Positions 31,524-40,827 of a stretch of 64,000 nucleotides of DNA are shown piece after piece. The notes under the pieces are model-generated. The model saw only the letters and a list, made by a program, of their open reading frames with translations. It had not been told where the DNA came from and searched no databases. The first letter of the stretch is position 1; the number at the start of each line of letters is the position of its first letter. The position numbers and the translations under genes are program-made. The DNA is from Bacteroidota bacterium (GTDB lineage: Bacteria; Bacteroidota; Bacteroidia; Bacteroidales; FEN-979), in NCBI GenBank assembly GCA_026391795.1, contig JAPLDI010000028.1, forward strand, positions 53,480 through 117,479. The letters run 5' to 3'.

Positions 31524-32249
31524 TCAATGTCTTACAATGAGTTTCCGTGTTGTCAATGCCTTGCCATCCACATCCAGGGAATAGAAATAGATCCCTTCGG
31601 GAAGGTCGCCGGTAATAATCGACAGGTTGCCTTCAGAGCCGGTAAGGGCGGATGATTTCACCACCGTACCCAGCAAATTCCGGATGATGACCGAGCCTGC
31701 AACTCCTGAATTCAATGAATATTCAAAGTTCACAGTGCTGTTGGCAGGATTGGGATAGGCCCCCGACAATGTATTTTTTGCATATTTATTCTGAACCCCA
31801 ACTTCAAGGGCATTGTAGGTAACATTGACACATACTGAATCGTTCGGGTTGGCACCGTTGTAAAACACATACCTGATCACGGATTCCCCGACAATGGTAA
31901 GCGGGTTGTAATGTCCTGAGAAGTCAATGGAATCTGTTGTATTGGCTTCAATCGTTTTGGGAGGTGAAACATAGACGTCGGGAGGAAAACAGAGGCCCCA
32001 GCAGAAGGTATTCATCGAACCGGGAATAAGACTGATCTCCACTTTTTTAACGATCACATCAATGCGTGTGTCAGTATTGTTCCTTACAAAGATATGGCTG
32101 GCAATCTCATCATCCAGATTATGTCCCTGCTTTGTAATATTTGCATTGTTTGCAAGCGGGCCGGTACTATCTGCAAGAGAGATCGATTGGGAATAACCAC
32201 AATAGAAAAGGGTCATTGCAAAAAAGACAGTCAGGAAATATGTTTTCAT
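31524..32249 (-). CDS. Small secreted protein with type IX C-terminal sorting domain
   Basis: About 241 residues from the ATG that starts a clear signal peptide (MKTYFLTVFFAMTLFYCGYS); a longer frame upstream adds a Lys-rich stretch without any support. The middle part (about 30-150) is a beta-rich immunoglobulin-like domain of unknown function. Residues 160-241 are a type A sorting domain (GAYPNPANSTVNFEYSLNSG, then GDLPEGIYFYSLD and KLIVRH). The protein should cross the outer membrane by the type IX system and be attached to or released from the cell surface. A TACCTTTG element lies upstream at 32292-32299 (minus strand). Confidence 0.83.
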   Translation of the reverse strand: MKTYFLTVFFAMTLFYCGYSQSISLADSTGPLANNANITKQGHNLDDEIASHIFVRNNTDTRIDVIVKKVEISLIPGSMNTFCWGLCFPPDVYVSPPKTIEANTTDSIDFSGHYNPLTIVGESVIRYVFYNGANPNDSVCVNVTYNALEVGVQNKYAKNTLSGAYPNPANSTVNFEYSLNSGVAGSVIIRNLLGTVVKSSALTGSEGNLSIITGDLPEGIYFYSLDVDGKALTTRKLIVRH

Positions 32250-32420
32250 AGCGTGCGCTTCGTTACAGATAAAGATTGATTTTTCAAAGGGCAAAGGTAA
32301 GAAATTTCTTTTATATTTCTTTTCCTTTTTTCTTTTTTTTCTCTTCCCGATGAAGTACAATATCGAAAATTGTGCTACTTTTGAGGAGATTATTAATCCT
32401 GATTTAAAACCCACCCGGAC

Positions 32421-34112
32421 ATGAAAAAATTAATACTTTGTTCTCTTTTCCTTGCCACTGCCCTGCTGAGTTTCAGCCAATCGCAGCGGTTCATTCTATT
32501 TGAAGAATTCACGCAGGCCAGCTGCGGCCCGTGTGCCCAGCAGAACCCCGCATTCGATGCACTCTTAAATAGCAATGCCACCAAGTGCACTTCGATCAAG
32601 TACCATACGAACTGGCCGGGATATGACCCGATGAATCTCCAGAACCCGGCAGACGTAGCGGCCCGTGTATCCTACTACGGGGTTACCGGTGTACCTTACG
32701 CCTGTATGGATGGCACTCCAATTGCCGGGGGAAATTACCTGGGTGCACCCGCCAACCTTTCGCAGGCAAAAATTGATGCCGAATATGCCATTCCTTCAAC
32801 GTTCAACCTCTGGATGAATCACCAGGTCTCACCCGGCAACGACAGCATTTATGTCACCATGCTGGGCGAATGTACTGAAGCTGTGAGCGGGAACCTGGTA
32901 GGCCAGATCGGTGTGATTGAAAAACACATCCATTTCGCCTCACCTCCGGGAACCAACGGAGAAAAGGACTTCTACAATGTCATGAAAAAAATGCTGCCTA
33001 CCGCATCCGGAACAGCGCTCGCATCTTCTTTTGAAGTGGGTGATTATTTCATCATACAGGGTTCATGGCTGCTGGCAAACGTTTACACCCTGAGCGAACT
33101 TTCGTCTGTTGGATTTATCCAGATAAACGGCAGTAAAAGCATTCAGCAGGGCGCCAACAGCAGCACAGCACCGCTGACCATGCTCCACGACAATGATGTT
33201 GAACTGATGGCAGCTTCGAATTACTCAACCACCAACTGTTCAGGTACGATATCCCCGCAGATAAACGTCCGGAACAACGGCAACCATGCAGTTACCTCGC
33301 TGACCGTAAAATATTATGTAAACAGCGGAGCACCGGCATCCTTTACCTGGAATGGAAACCTTGCAACACTTAAGGAAACCGTTATCTCACTTCCCGCCTA
33401 TACGTTTGCGCCTGAAGCTTCAAACACACTCCATATATACACCGACCTCGTCAACGATGTAACGGATGAATATCCTAAAAACGACTCAACGTCAGCAATC
33501 ATTGCCAGTGCCCCGGCAACCACAAACTATGCGCTGTTTGAACTGCGTACCGATAAGGCACCCCAGGAAACCACTTGGGATCTGAAAAATTCTTCAGGCA
33601 CCGTGATTGATTCCGGTGGTCCCTATGCTCTGCCCAGTCATGGTTATGTGGATACCGTTCATCTGGCCGGGGGTGGTTGTTACACATTCACTCTTTATGA
33701 TGCAGGAGGAAACGGGATCTGTTGTTCAAACGGATCAGGCGGATACCAGCTGAAAACATCCACAGGGGTCCTTATCAAACAGGGAGGATCCTTTGGAAGC
33801 TCTGAATTCGTAGAATTAAAAATGGATTTTCCAGCTGCGATTGAGCAATTTGAAAAGGGATCCATGAAAGTTTATCCCAACCCGTTCAGCGGCGAAGCCA
33901 GAGTGACCTTTTACCTTTTGAATCCTGAAAACGTGGTTCTGAACCTTTACAATTCAACCGGACAACTTGTAAAGTCGGTGAACAAAGGCACTTTCGCTGC
34001 CGGAGACCAGGAATGTACAATCGATGCAGGCAGCCTGCCATCGGGCATATACATGCTTAAGATGCAGGCCGGTGCACAGGTGCACATCTGTAAAGTTTCC
34101 GTGAGCAAATAA
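32421..34112 (+). CDS. Omp28-like secreted protein with type IX sorting domain
   Basis: 563 residues with a signal peptide (MKKLILCSLFLATALLSFS). Residues 25-250 match Omp28-related outer membrane proteins, a thioredoxin-like fold with FEEFTQASCGPCAQQNPAFD carrying a CGPC motif. Beta-rich domains follow, and a type A sorting domain closes the protein (MKVYPNPFSGEARVTFYLLN and LPSGIYMLKM). The CxxC suggests thiol chemistry at the cell surface, but Omp28 was described only as a surface antigen. A TACTTTTG element lies at 32376-32383. It converges on the DUF2027 gene with a 2-bp gap. Confidence 0.85.
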   Translation: MKKLILCSLFLATALLSFSQSQRFILFEEFTQASCGPCAQQNPAFDALLNSNATKCTSIKYHTNWPGYDPMNLQNPADVAARVSYYGVTGVPYACMDGTPIAGGNYLGAPANLSQAKIDAEYAIPSTFNLWMNHQVSPGNDSIYVTMLGECTEAVSGNLVGQIGVIEKHIHFASPPGTNGEKDFYNVMKKMLPTASGTALASSFEVGDYFIIQGSWLLANVYTLSELSSVGFIQINGSKSIQQGANSSTAPLTMLHDNDVELMAASNYSTTNCSGTISPQINVRNNGNHAVTSLTVKYYVNSGAPASFTWNGNLATLKETVISLPAYTFAPEASNTLHIYTDLVNDVTDEYPKNDSTSAIIASAPATTNYALFELRTDKAPQETTWDLKNSSGTVIDSGGPYALPSHGYVDTVHLAGGGCYTFTLYDAGGNGICCSNGSGGYQLKTSTGVLIKQGGSFGSSEFVELKMDFPAAIEQFEKGSMKVYPNPFSGEARVTFYLLNPENVVLNLYNSTGQLVKSVNKGTFAAGDQECTIDAGSLPSGIYMLKMQAGAQVHICKVSVSK

Positions 34113-34114
34113 TA

Positions 34115-35185
34115 CTACTGGTTATGCCGGATCTGCACTTCAAGTGCACCGACACCATATTTTTGCATGGGGGCATCGAAGACTTCGATGCCCTCCTGTT
34201 TTTTCAGGATATCCATTACAACATCCCTGAGAACCCCGTTTCCAACTCCGTGGATAAAAGTAACCTTCAGGAATCCGCTGGCAATTGCGCTCTCAAGACA
34301 CCGGATAAAATAATTTTTCTGGAACTCCAGGATCTCCACCTTTTCAAAACCGGCAGGGTCGTCAACAAGTTCGTGAATATGAAGATCGACGACGGCTTCC
34401 CTTTCACCTGTTTTATGGCGCTGGATAAAATCATCCGAATTCTTTGTTTCCTTTACAGAGGAAGCCTTCCCGGTTAATCCACTTTTCTTCTCTTCCGGGT
34501 CGGCCGATACAGTAGCAATCTTCACCACCATTCCTTTGCCGGCCACATAAACTGAATCACGGTAATTTTGTTCGGAATAGAATTTCTTTCCGGTGATGGA
34601 AAATTCTGCGTGAAAAGGAGGAGGAACCTGCTTGCACTTCTCCCGGTGAAATAGAAACTGAATCGCCCCTTCCGTCCATAGCGGAAGATCATCGCGGTGT
34701 ATGGTGGCCATCAGCAGCCGTGTTCCCGCTCCCTGTGATCCGTAATCAACCCCCGACCAGCTTCCGTCATCTGCCTTGCGGAAAAGATTATAGAGCACAT
34801 CATAGGAGGTATTGTTGACGAGAAACACATCCAGGTTCCCGGTGATCAGCCATTTCTGGTCATGAGGAACAAAGACGAGAAAGAGTTCTTCCGACCTTCT
34901 TGAAGAAATCACGTTCCGTGGGAGATCTTCCGGGCCGTCAGAGGAAGAGAGGGAAACTCCGCCGGGATCGCTTGATTGCGGAATATCCGGCACATCGAAC
35001 GATTCATGAAAGAACCTCGATCCTGCATCAACCGGGTCGATGACCAGCAATTCGCTGGCCTGTACCGGGATCTCAAATCCACCCTCGATTGCGACCGACA
35101 CCAGCCGGCTGTCGATGATGCTTCGCACCACTCCTCCTCCGGTAGCGTTCAGGAACTTGACTTTATCTCCTACTTTAATTGCCAT
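34115..35185 (-). CDS. DUF2027-Smr domain protein
   Basis: 356 residues. The N-terminus KVGDKVKFLNATGGGVVRSI is an SH3-like/DUF2027 module typical of Bacteroidota. A middle beta-rich domain spans about 90-215, then a linker and a C-terminal Smr domain with VDLHIHEL and FIHGVGNGVLR, the HGxGxG motif. Smr domains bind or nick nucleic acid; the C-terminal part resembles that of MutS2, but no MutS ATPase is present. Cytoplasmic. A TACCTTTG element lies upstream at 35229-35236 (minus strand). The function of this combination is not known. Confidence 0.85.
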   Translation of the reverse strand: MAIKVGDKVKFLNATGGGVVRSIIDSRLVSVAIEGGFEIPVQASELLVIDPVDAGSRFFHESFDVPDIPQSSDPGGVSLSSSDGPEDLPRNVISSRRSEELFLVFVPHDQKWLITGNLDVFLVNNTSYDVLYNLFRKADDGSWSGVDYGSQGAGTRLLMATIHRDDLPLWTEGAIQFLFHREKCKQVPPPFHAEFSITGKKFYSEQNYRDSVYVAGKGMVVKIATVSADPEEKKSGLTGKASSVKETKNSDDFIQRHKTGEREAVVDLHIHELVDDPAGFEKVEILEFQKNYFIRCLESAIASGFLKVTFIHGVGNGVLRDVVMDILKKQEGIEVFDAPMQKYGVGALEVQIRHNQ

Positions 35186-35329
35186 AACACCTTCACATTA
35201 TTGATGAAAAGACTTACGAAATACAGGTCAAAGGTACGGTTTCCATACGTATCCATTTTTATATTCAAAAAAATGAATTTAATATTTTTTTGTATATTGC
35301 GGCCATTATTAACCAAAAAACATTTCATT

Positions 35330-36583
35330 ATGAGGAAAGTTACTCTCCTGCTGTTATGCATCTTTATAACAGCATTGAATTCCTTTGCGGGCGGCTACCA
35401 GGTTGGTTTGCACAGCACGCGAAACATTGGTATGGGGCTCATCGGAACATCCCTGAGCTATGATGCCAGTGCGCTGTTCTACAACCCGGGCGGAGCTCCG
35501 TTCATAGACTCCAAATTCAGTATTTCAGGAGGCGCAACCTTCCTGATGGCACGGGCGACTTACCAGTCACAGGACCAGGTTTACCAGGAGCACATGAATC
35601 ACGACATGAATTACCCGTTTTATTTTTATTTTGCTTATAAACCTATTAAAGATCTCAGTATAGGTCTTGCTGTAAACACCCCTTATGGGCTGAGCATGTC
35701 ATGGCCCGATACCTGGCAGGGACGTTACCTTATCCAGAGTGTGAAGTTCAGTGCCGTAACCATCCAGCCGACAGTTTCCTATAAATTCAAGGACATCGTC
35801 GGGATCGGTGCCGGATTCGTCATCTCCTATGGCAATGTAACCCTGTCAAAGGCGGTTCCCATCAGCGGCTCAGGCAATACCGACGGACAGGCAAACATCA
35901 AAGGAAGTACCGTTAAATACGGGTACAACATCGGTGTGATGGTTCATCCGATAAAGAAATTATCCCTCGGCATCGATTACCGATCGAGAATCGATATGGC
36001 CGTGAAAGATGCAAAGGCAGAATTCACGGTTCCCGTTTCGGTTGCAACGAAGTTTCCAAACATGAATGTGGATGTAACCCTTCCCCTTCCCGCCAACCTT
36101 GATTTCGGAATTTCCTATGAGATCGGCGAAAAGTGGATGATCGGACTCGGGCTGAATTATGTTTTCTGGAATGTTTATGACTCCCTTGCTTTCGACTTCA
36201 AGACCCCTACACCCAATACGACTTCAGTCGCCTCTCACCAGGCATCTGCAAAGCTTTACACCAACCGCCTGATCACTCGCCTCGGAGCACAGTATAAGAT
36301 CAATCCGATGTTTACCGTCAGGGCCGGTGGATATTACGATCCGACCCCGATTCCCTCCGACCGCCTGGATCCGATGCTTCCCGGTTCAAATGAGATCGGA
36401 CTTACCTGCGGGCTTTCGATCTATCCGACCAAAGGCCTGAGCATTGATGCATCGTTTGAATACCTGATGGGAAGCGAGCGCTCAGGGATCTCCAGTCCGG
36501 ATGAAAACGGTTCGCACAATTTCGCCGGCACCTACAGTACGGTATTTTATATGCCCGGTATCGGATTAACTTATAATTTCTAA
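35330..36583 (+). CDS. OmpP1/FadL-type outer membrane transport protein
   Basis: About 417 residues from the ATG that begins the signal peptide (MRKVTLLLLCIFITALNSFA); the frame is open further upstream, but that part is antisense to the DUF2027 gene. The mature start GGYQVGLHSTRNIGMGLIGT and the segment YDASALFYNPGGAPF are the FadL hatch motifs, followed by beta-barrel strands to the C-terminal aromatic residue (GIGLTYNF). FadL channels carry hydrophobic molecules such as fatty acids across the outer membrane. It is followed 19 bp later by an SGNH-hydrolase lipoprotein gene, which suggests coupled lipid hydrolysis and uptake. Confidence 0.9.
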   Translation: MRKVTLLLLCIFITALNSFAGGYQVGLHSTRNIGMGLIGTSLSYDASALFYNPGGAPFIDSKFSISGGATFLMARATYQSQDQVYQEHMNHDMNYPFYFYFAYKPIKDLSIGLAVNTPYGLSMSWPDTWQGRYLIQSVKFSAVTIQPTVSYKFKDIVGIGAGFVISYGNVTLSKAVPISGSGNTDGQANIKGSTVKYGYNIGVMVHPIKKLSLGIDYRSRIDMAVKDAKAEFTVPVSVATKFPNMNVDVTLPLPANLDFGISYEIGEKWMIGLGLNYVFWNVYDSLAFDFKTPTPNTTSVASHQASAKLYTNRLITRLGAQYKINPMFTVRAGGYYDPTPIPSDRLDPMLPGSNEIGLTCGLSIYPTKGLSIDASFEYLMGSERSGISSPDENGSHNFAGTYSTVFYMPGIGLTYNF

Positions 36584-36602
36584 CCTCAAAACTGCAGATA
36601 TC

Positions 36603-37946
36603 ATGAAAAAAATATTTCTCATCTTATTGTCTCTTGCTTTCTTCACAGCCTGTGAACGAAAGATCGACACTTTCACGGTCAGCAGCGGTACAGCCAATTT
36701 CAAGAAATACATCTCGATCGGGAATTCGCTCGTTGCAGGTTATGCCGATGGCGCCCTCTACACAACCGGCCAGAAATACTCCACACCCAACCTGATTGCC
36801 GGCCAGCTTCAGCTTGCAGGCTCCGGTGCCTTTGTTCAACCCATGGTAAAAAGTGAATACGGAGTCGATTTCCCCGGTTCTGCTTACAGGCTCGTACTCG
36901 GACCTTCGACCGATTGCAAAGGCGTTACCTCCCTTGGCCCTGTTCCTCTGATCGGAGCAAAAGATCCGTTACTTCCCAACGTGGGCTATGCCGTCAACAA
37001 TTTCGGAGTCCCGGGGGCAAAATCTTTCCATATGCTGGCTCCCCATTACGGAGACCCGGCATTGCTTGCCCTGGGAAAGGCCAACCCCTACTTTTGCAGG
37101 TTCGCTCAAACTGCAGCCTCATCCGTGTTGCAGGATGCAATGGCAGCCAGTGCAACATTTTTCACTATGCAGCTGGGTGACAATGATGTTCTTTCGTATG
37201 CACTATCCGGAGGAATGGATACCATCACAAGTCCTGCCTTCTTCGGGACAGTAATGGGAGGTGTTCTCCAGGGACTGACTTCAAACCATGCCCAGGGAGT
37301 AATTGCTAACATCCCCGATGTCACATCGATCCCGTTCTTCACCACCGTTCCCTACAATGGACTGGTTCTGGCAAGGCAATCTCTTGTCGATTCAGTCAAC
37401 TACGCGATGAGCGTTTTCCATTTGCCGTTTACGTATCATCTTGGTCAGAACCCGTTCCTGATTCCCGATCCAACCTCAGTGCTTCCCTTCAAGGTACGCC
37501 AGATGGTTGCCGGAGAACTTGTGCTCCTGACGGTACCCCAGGATTCGATGAAATGTTACGGTATGGGGATCGTCAGAGCTATTCCACCCCAATTGCCTTA
37601 TCCCATCCCGAAACAGTTCATCCTGACCCTTGAAGATATCGCCAAGCTTAAGACAGCAACGGCTGCCTATAATGAAATCATCAAGGGGCTGGCTGCCAAC
37701 TTCAAACTGGGACTTGTCGACCTGAACACAAGAATGAACGAATTGCAGTCAGGGATCGTTTGGGACGGAATTGCCCTGAATGCCCAATTCGTAACCGGCG
37801 GCGCTTTCTCGCTCGACGGGATCCACCTGAATCCGCGCGGTTGCGCTCTTTCCGCCAATTTCTTTATTGATGCAATCAACAAACAGTACGGAAGTACAAT
37901 TCCCTTTGTTGATATAACCAAATACCCGGGCGTGATCTTCCCGTAA
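36603..37946 (+). CDS. SGNH/GDSL-hydrolase-like lipoprotein
   Basis: 447 residues with a lipoprotein signal peptide (MKKIFLILLSLAFFTACERK, Cys at about residue 18). Block I of the SGNH family appears as YISIGNSLVAGYADG with the nucleophile Ser in GNSL. A GDND element is in FTMQLGDNDVLSY, and the C-terminal Asp-His pair appears as LDGIHLNPRG. It is probably an esterase or lipase at the cell envelope. It is in tandem with the FadL-type porin gene. A terminator follows. Confidence 0.85.
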   Translation: MKKIFLILLSLAFFTACERKIDTFTVSSGTANFKKYISIGNSLVAGYADGALYTTGQKYSTPNLIAGQLQLAGSGAFVQPMVKSEYGVDFPGSAYRLVLGPSTDCKGVTSLGPVPLIGAKDPLLPNVGYAVNNFGVPGAKSFHMLAPHYGDPALLALGKANPYFCRFAQTAASSVLQDAMAASATFFTMQLGDNDVLSYALSGGMDTITSPAFFGTVMGGVLQGLTSNHAQGVIANIPDVTSIPFFTTVPYNGLVLARQSLVDSVNYAMSVFHLPFTYHLGQNPFLIPDPTSVLPFKVRQMVAGELVLLTVPQDSMKCYGMGIVRAIPPQLPYPIPKQFILTLEDIAKLKTATAAYNEIIKGLAANFKLGLVDLNTRMNELQSGIVWDGIALNAQFVTGGAFSLDGIHLNPRGCALSANFFIDAINKQYGSTIPFVDITKYPGVIFP

Positions 37947-37966
37947 GTATTCTTTTTTTAACTGAG

Positions 37967-38006
37967 AAGCCGTTTTCGGAGAATCTGTCCGGGAACGGCT
38001 TTTTAG
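37967..38006 (+). terminator. Rho-independent terminator after the SGNH gene
   Basis: A 14-bp stem with two G-U pairs (AAGCCGTTTTCGGA at 37967-37980 with TCCGGGAACGGCTT at 37988-38001), a 7-base loop and a T run. It lies 20 bp after the stop codon. Confidence 0.85.
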
Positions 38007-38046
38007 CTGGCGAGCTGATGAACTGATGAGCTGATGAGCTGATAAA
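38007..38046. repeat. GAGCTGATGA repeat
   Basis: AGCTGGCGAGCTGATGAACTG and further GAGCTGATGA units directly after the terminator. The same family occurs at 16911-16945 and 44614-44643. Confidence 0.8.
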
Positions 38047-38052
38047 ATAAGA

Positions 38053-38277
38053 TTTTTACCATTAGCCACTGTCAACTTATTTCAGGACTAGACACTTCGG
38101 CATTCCTTCGACTTTCTATGGCGTTTGTTCGACTTTCTATGGAATTTCTTCGACTTTCTATGGAGTTTCTTCGACTTTCTATGATACTTGTTCGACTTTC
38201 CATGATACTTGTTCGACTTTCCATGATACTTGTTCGATTTCCATTGTCTGAGCCTGAAATAAGTTTACCGGTAAAAA
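38053..38277. repeat. 21-bp minisatellite framed by an inverted repeat
   Basis: A perfect 13-bp inverted repeat (AACTTATTTCAGG at 38074-38086, its complement at 38253-38265) with outer arms TTTTTACC (38053-38060) and GGTAAAAA (38270-38277) and an inner AGACA/TGTCT pair. Between them lie about seven copies of a 21-bp unit starting TTCGACTTTCTATGG (starts 38107, 38128, 38149, 38170, 38191, 38212, 38233). The unit length keeps one frame open, but there is no sign of a real gene. The rest of the gap 37947-38300 is terminator and GAGCTGATGA repeat. Confidence 0.85.
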
Positions 38278-38300
38278 GTGTAAACGTATGGACGAACTAA

Positions 38301-38888
38301 TTATCCAATCTCAATTGACAGAAACTTCATCAACTTCCAGATGGCGCGGCCGCGGTGGCTGAGACCGTTCTTAAGATAGGGAGGCATTTCGGAAAAAGTC
38401 TGTGATTGGCCGTTCGGAATAAAAACAGGATCATACCCGAATCCTTCCGCTCCTCTTTTTTCCTTCAGGATCGTGCCGTCGATACGTCCTTCGAAGAAAT
38501 GTTCCTGCCCGCCGAGGATCAGGCAGACCACGCAGCGGAAACTGGCCTTTCGGTTCTCCGAATGCTTCATTTCGAGCAGGACCTTGTTGATGTTGTCTTC
38601 AAAGCTGCATCCTTCACCGGCGTAGCGGGCCGAATAAACTCCCGGCCGGCCGTCAAGCGCATCGATGAAGAGCCCGGTATCATCGGCAAAACAATCCATT
38701 CCTGTTTTTTCGAAGATATAACCGGCTTTCTGGCGGGCATTTCCTTCAAGGGTATCGCTTGTTTCAGGGATGTCATCCGTCATGGATATGTCTTTCAGGC
38801 TTAATACCTTGAACAGATCCCCAACGATCTCCTGGACTTCCCTGAGCTTATGAAGATTATTTGTTGCAAAAAGAAGGGTCTCTGTCAT
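38301..38888 (-). CDS. rdgB: XTP/dITP pyrophosphatase (RdgB/HAM1)
   Basis: 195 residues from the ATG giving MTETLLFATNNLHKLREVQE; an upstream ATG (38915) adds nine residues that overlap the end of ddl. It hydrolyses non-canonical purine triphosphates such as ITP and XTP. Family motifs are FATNNLHKLREV, the metal-binding DCFADDTGLFIDALDGRPGV, and GFGYDPVFIPNG with SHRGRAIWKL near the end. It lies 11 bp downstream of ddl. Confidence 0.95.
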   Translation of the reverse strand: MTETLLFATNNLHKLREVQEIVGDLFKVLSLKDISMTDDIPETSDTLEGNARQKAGYIFEKTGMDCFADDTGLFIDALDGRPGVYSARYAGEGCSFEDNINKVLLEMKHSENRKASFRCVVCLILGGQEHFFEGRIDGTILKEKRGAEGFGYDPVFIPNGQSQTFSEMPPYLKNGLSHRGRAIWKLMKFLSIEIG

Positions 38889-38899
38889 ATGGAATCCGG

Positions 38900-39874
38900 T
38901 TAAGGAACAAGGCATTCTTCAATCATCCGGGTGTACATCTCGGTCAACGTCCAGCCGTGAGCCCTGACCATTTTCGGGACGATACTCTGTTCAGATAATC
39001 CGGGAACCGTATTCACTTCAAGGAAATGAAATTCAAAGTTGCTGTAAATGTAATCGAACCTTACCACCCCTCGGCAGTTCAACTTCTCATAAAGTTTCAT
39101 TGAAATGTTTCTGCATTTTTCCGACACATCATCTGCGATGTCTGCAGGAACCACCTCCTCTGCCAGTCCCTCTTTATATTTTGCTTCATAATCGAAGTAT
39201 TCTGTCTTTGAGATGATTTCGGTCACGGGAAAAGCGATGATTTCTCCATCCGATCTGATCACTCCGCAGGTAAGCTCCCGACCCTGAACAAAATCTTCCA
39301 CCAGAACCTCTGCATCTTCATGAAAGGCTTTTTGAAGTGCTTCCTCCACCTCTTCAGCATTGTTCACTTTTGACATTCCTACACTGGAACCACCGTTGTT
39401 GGGCTTAACAAAGCAGGGAAATGCGATCTCCTCCCAGATAGCATATGCCGGATCGATCGTTCCCCGGTAGAGAAGAACTGAATTCGCTGTTTTGACCCCC
39501 ATGGAGGCGACGACCTTCTTGCAAAAACTTTTGTTGAAGGTCAAAGCTGACGTGGTAACACCGCTGGAGGTACAGGGTATCCCGATCATATCAAAATACC
39601 CCTGAAGCTTGCCGTCTTCGCCGGGTGTACCATGGATGGCATTGAAAACAACATCAAAGTGGAGTTTTTCACCCTTTATGGAAAGCGTAAAATCATTTTT
39701 CTGAACCGGGATCTCCTTGCCGCCGGTCAGGCAAAACCATCCTTCCCTGCTCACCCTGATGAGATACGGGGTGAATTTCAACCTGTCAAGGTGATGAAAG
39801 ACCTGTGCTCCGCTCTTCTCAGAAACTTCATGTTCGCCTGAATCACCTCCGCATACAATTGCAACATTAAGCAT
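38900..39874 (-). CDS. ddl: D-alanine--D-alanine ligase
   Basis: A 324-residue ATP-grasp enzyme of peptidoglycan synthesis. The N-terminal VAIVCGGDSGEHEVS holds the Glu that binds the first D-Ala. NAIHGTPGEDGKLQGYFDMI, PCFVKPNNGGSSVGMSKV (ATP-binding Lys) and FHFLEVNTVPGLSEQSIVPK (metal ligands) are all present. It is followed by rdgB and divergent from the PASTA protein gene, an arrangement in which cell-wall genes cluster. Confidence 0.96.
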   Translation of the reverse strand: MLNVAIVCGGDSGEHEVSEKSGAQVFHHLDRLKFTPYLIRVSREGWFCLTGGKEIPVQKNDFTLSIKGEKLHFDVVFNAIHGTPGEDGKLQGYFDMIGIPCTSSGVTTSALTFNKSFCKKVVASMGVKTANSVLLYRGTIDPAYAIWEEIAFPCFVKPNNGGSSVGMSKVNNAEEVEEALQKAFHEDAEVLVEDFVQGRELTCGVIRSDGEIIAFPVTEIISKTEYFDYEAKYKEGLAEEVVPADIADDVSEKCRNISMKLYEKLNCRGVVRFDYIYSNFEFHFLEVNTVPGLSEQSIVPKMVRAHGWTLTEMYTRMIEECLVP

Positions 39875-40044
39875 CGTTATCCTGGTTTTGTGAGGAACAA
39901 AAATATAACAATATTGGTGATCTCCGAAAAAAAATCATCCGGGTTGTTTCGTTTTTTAATGTGCCGGGACCTGAAGAACCGGAACGGTGGATCTGTTTCC
40001 GATTGAACAGTTATCCAATCCTGGTTAAAATCCATAGCCTGTTT

Positions 40045-40074
40045 TTGTAATCTGATAAAATTCATGTAGGTTTG
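40045..40074 (+). promoter_or_regulatory. Bacteroidota-type promoter for the PASTA gene
   Basis: TTTG (ending 40047), a 19-base spacer and TAGGTTTG (40067-40074) match the -33 and -7 elements of this phylum. The start site would lie near 40081, about 48 bases before the start codon. Confidence 0.75.
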
Positions 40075-40128
40075 TAAAGAAATACAATAAACCAAGGGTT
40101 TTCCGGTTATCTAATCTAAAACGGAAGG

Positions 40129-40719
40129 ATGGATTTTTTCCGCTTTTTATTCTCGAAGGGATTTCTCAAGCATCTGCTGGGAATGGTCCTGATTGTTACA
40201 TTACTGGTGTGGATCGTGCTGTTCGCCCTGAGGATCTATACGCAGCACGGGACCTATTATATTGTTCCGGATTACACAGGGAAAACGATCAGCGAAATCT
40301 CAGGAACGGAGTCATCCAGGTTTGAATTTGTGATCATCGATTCCGTGTTTGACCTGAGCAGGACAAAGGGCACCGTCCTGCATCAGGATCCTTATCCTGA
40401 TTCCAAAGTAAAAGAAAACCGGAAGATCTACCTGACCATTGTGTCTACGGTTCCTGAAAAGACGAGCATGCCGGACCTGAAGTTTCTGACGTTCCGGCAG
40501 GCAATTAACACCCTGGAAAGCAGCGGACTGAAGATCGGAAAAATACTCTATATACCGGCATTTGATGATGACGCGGTTCAGCAACAGCGGTTTGAAGGCA
40601 AAGTGATCGCTGCAGGCACACGGCTGGATAAAGGATCCAAAATAGACCTTACCGTAGGGATGGGGGCGAAAGGACAGGCTGATATCGCAGAGCCAGCAGT
40701 GGTACAGGACTCTATGTAA
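40129..40719 (+). CDS. PASTA domain-containing membrane protein
   Basis: 196 residues with one N-terminal membrane helix (about 12-36, LIVTLLVWIVLFAL) and a periplasmic part with PASTA repeats: VPDYTGKTISEISGTESSRF with IYLTIVSTV, then MPDLKFLTFRQAINTLESSG with IDLTVGMG. PASTA domains bind peptidoglycan fragments or division proteins. There is no kinase or transpeptidase domain, so this is a stand-alone PASTA protein of the type often found near ddl and rluD in Bacteroidota. Confidence 0.88.
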   Translation: MDFFRFLFSKGFLKHLLGMVLIVTLLVWIVLFALRIYTQHGTYYIVPDYTGKTISEISGTESSRFEFVIIDSVFDLSRTKGTVLHQDPYPDSKVKENRKIYLTIVSTVPEKTSMPDLKFLTFRQAINTLESSGLKIGKILYIPAFDDDAVQQQRFEGKVIAAGTRLDKGSKIDLTVGMGAKGQADIAEPAVVQDSM

Positions 40720-40721
40720 CT

Positions 40722-40827
40722 GGTGAATTCGTGAACTGGTGAGCTGGTGAGTCAGAAAGGTAAATTAAAATCTGTGTATTGTTGATTAAAAAATTCATTC
40801 GTAATTCCTAATTCGTAATTCAAAGTG
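40722..40827. repeat. GAACTGGTGAGCTGGTGAG and AATTCGTAATTCC tract
   Basis: Short gap with GGTGAATTCGTGAACTGGTG-type units at the left and TTCGTAATTCCTAATTCGTA at the right, just before the next gene. Confidence 0.65.

Noticed and set aside
32250..32414. N-terminal extension of the small cargo protein
   Set aside because: The extra 55 residues are Lys-rich and would bury the signal peptide; the ATG at 32247-32249 is a better start.
34976..35329. Long N-terminal extension of the FadL-type gene
   Set aside because: The extension overlaps the DUF2027 gene on the other strand and lacks sense. The internal ATG at 35330 starts a standard signal peptide.
38118..38300. 60-residue frame over the 21-bp minisatellite
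   Set aside because: The unit length is a multiple of three, so the frame stays open by construction. No recognisable domain or start context.
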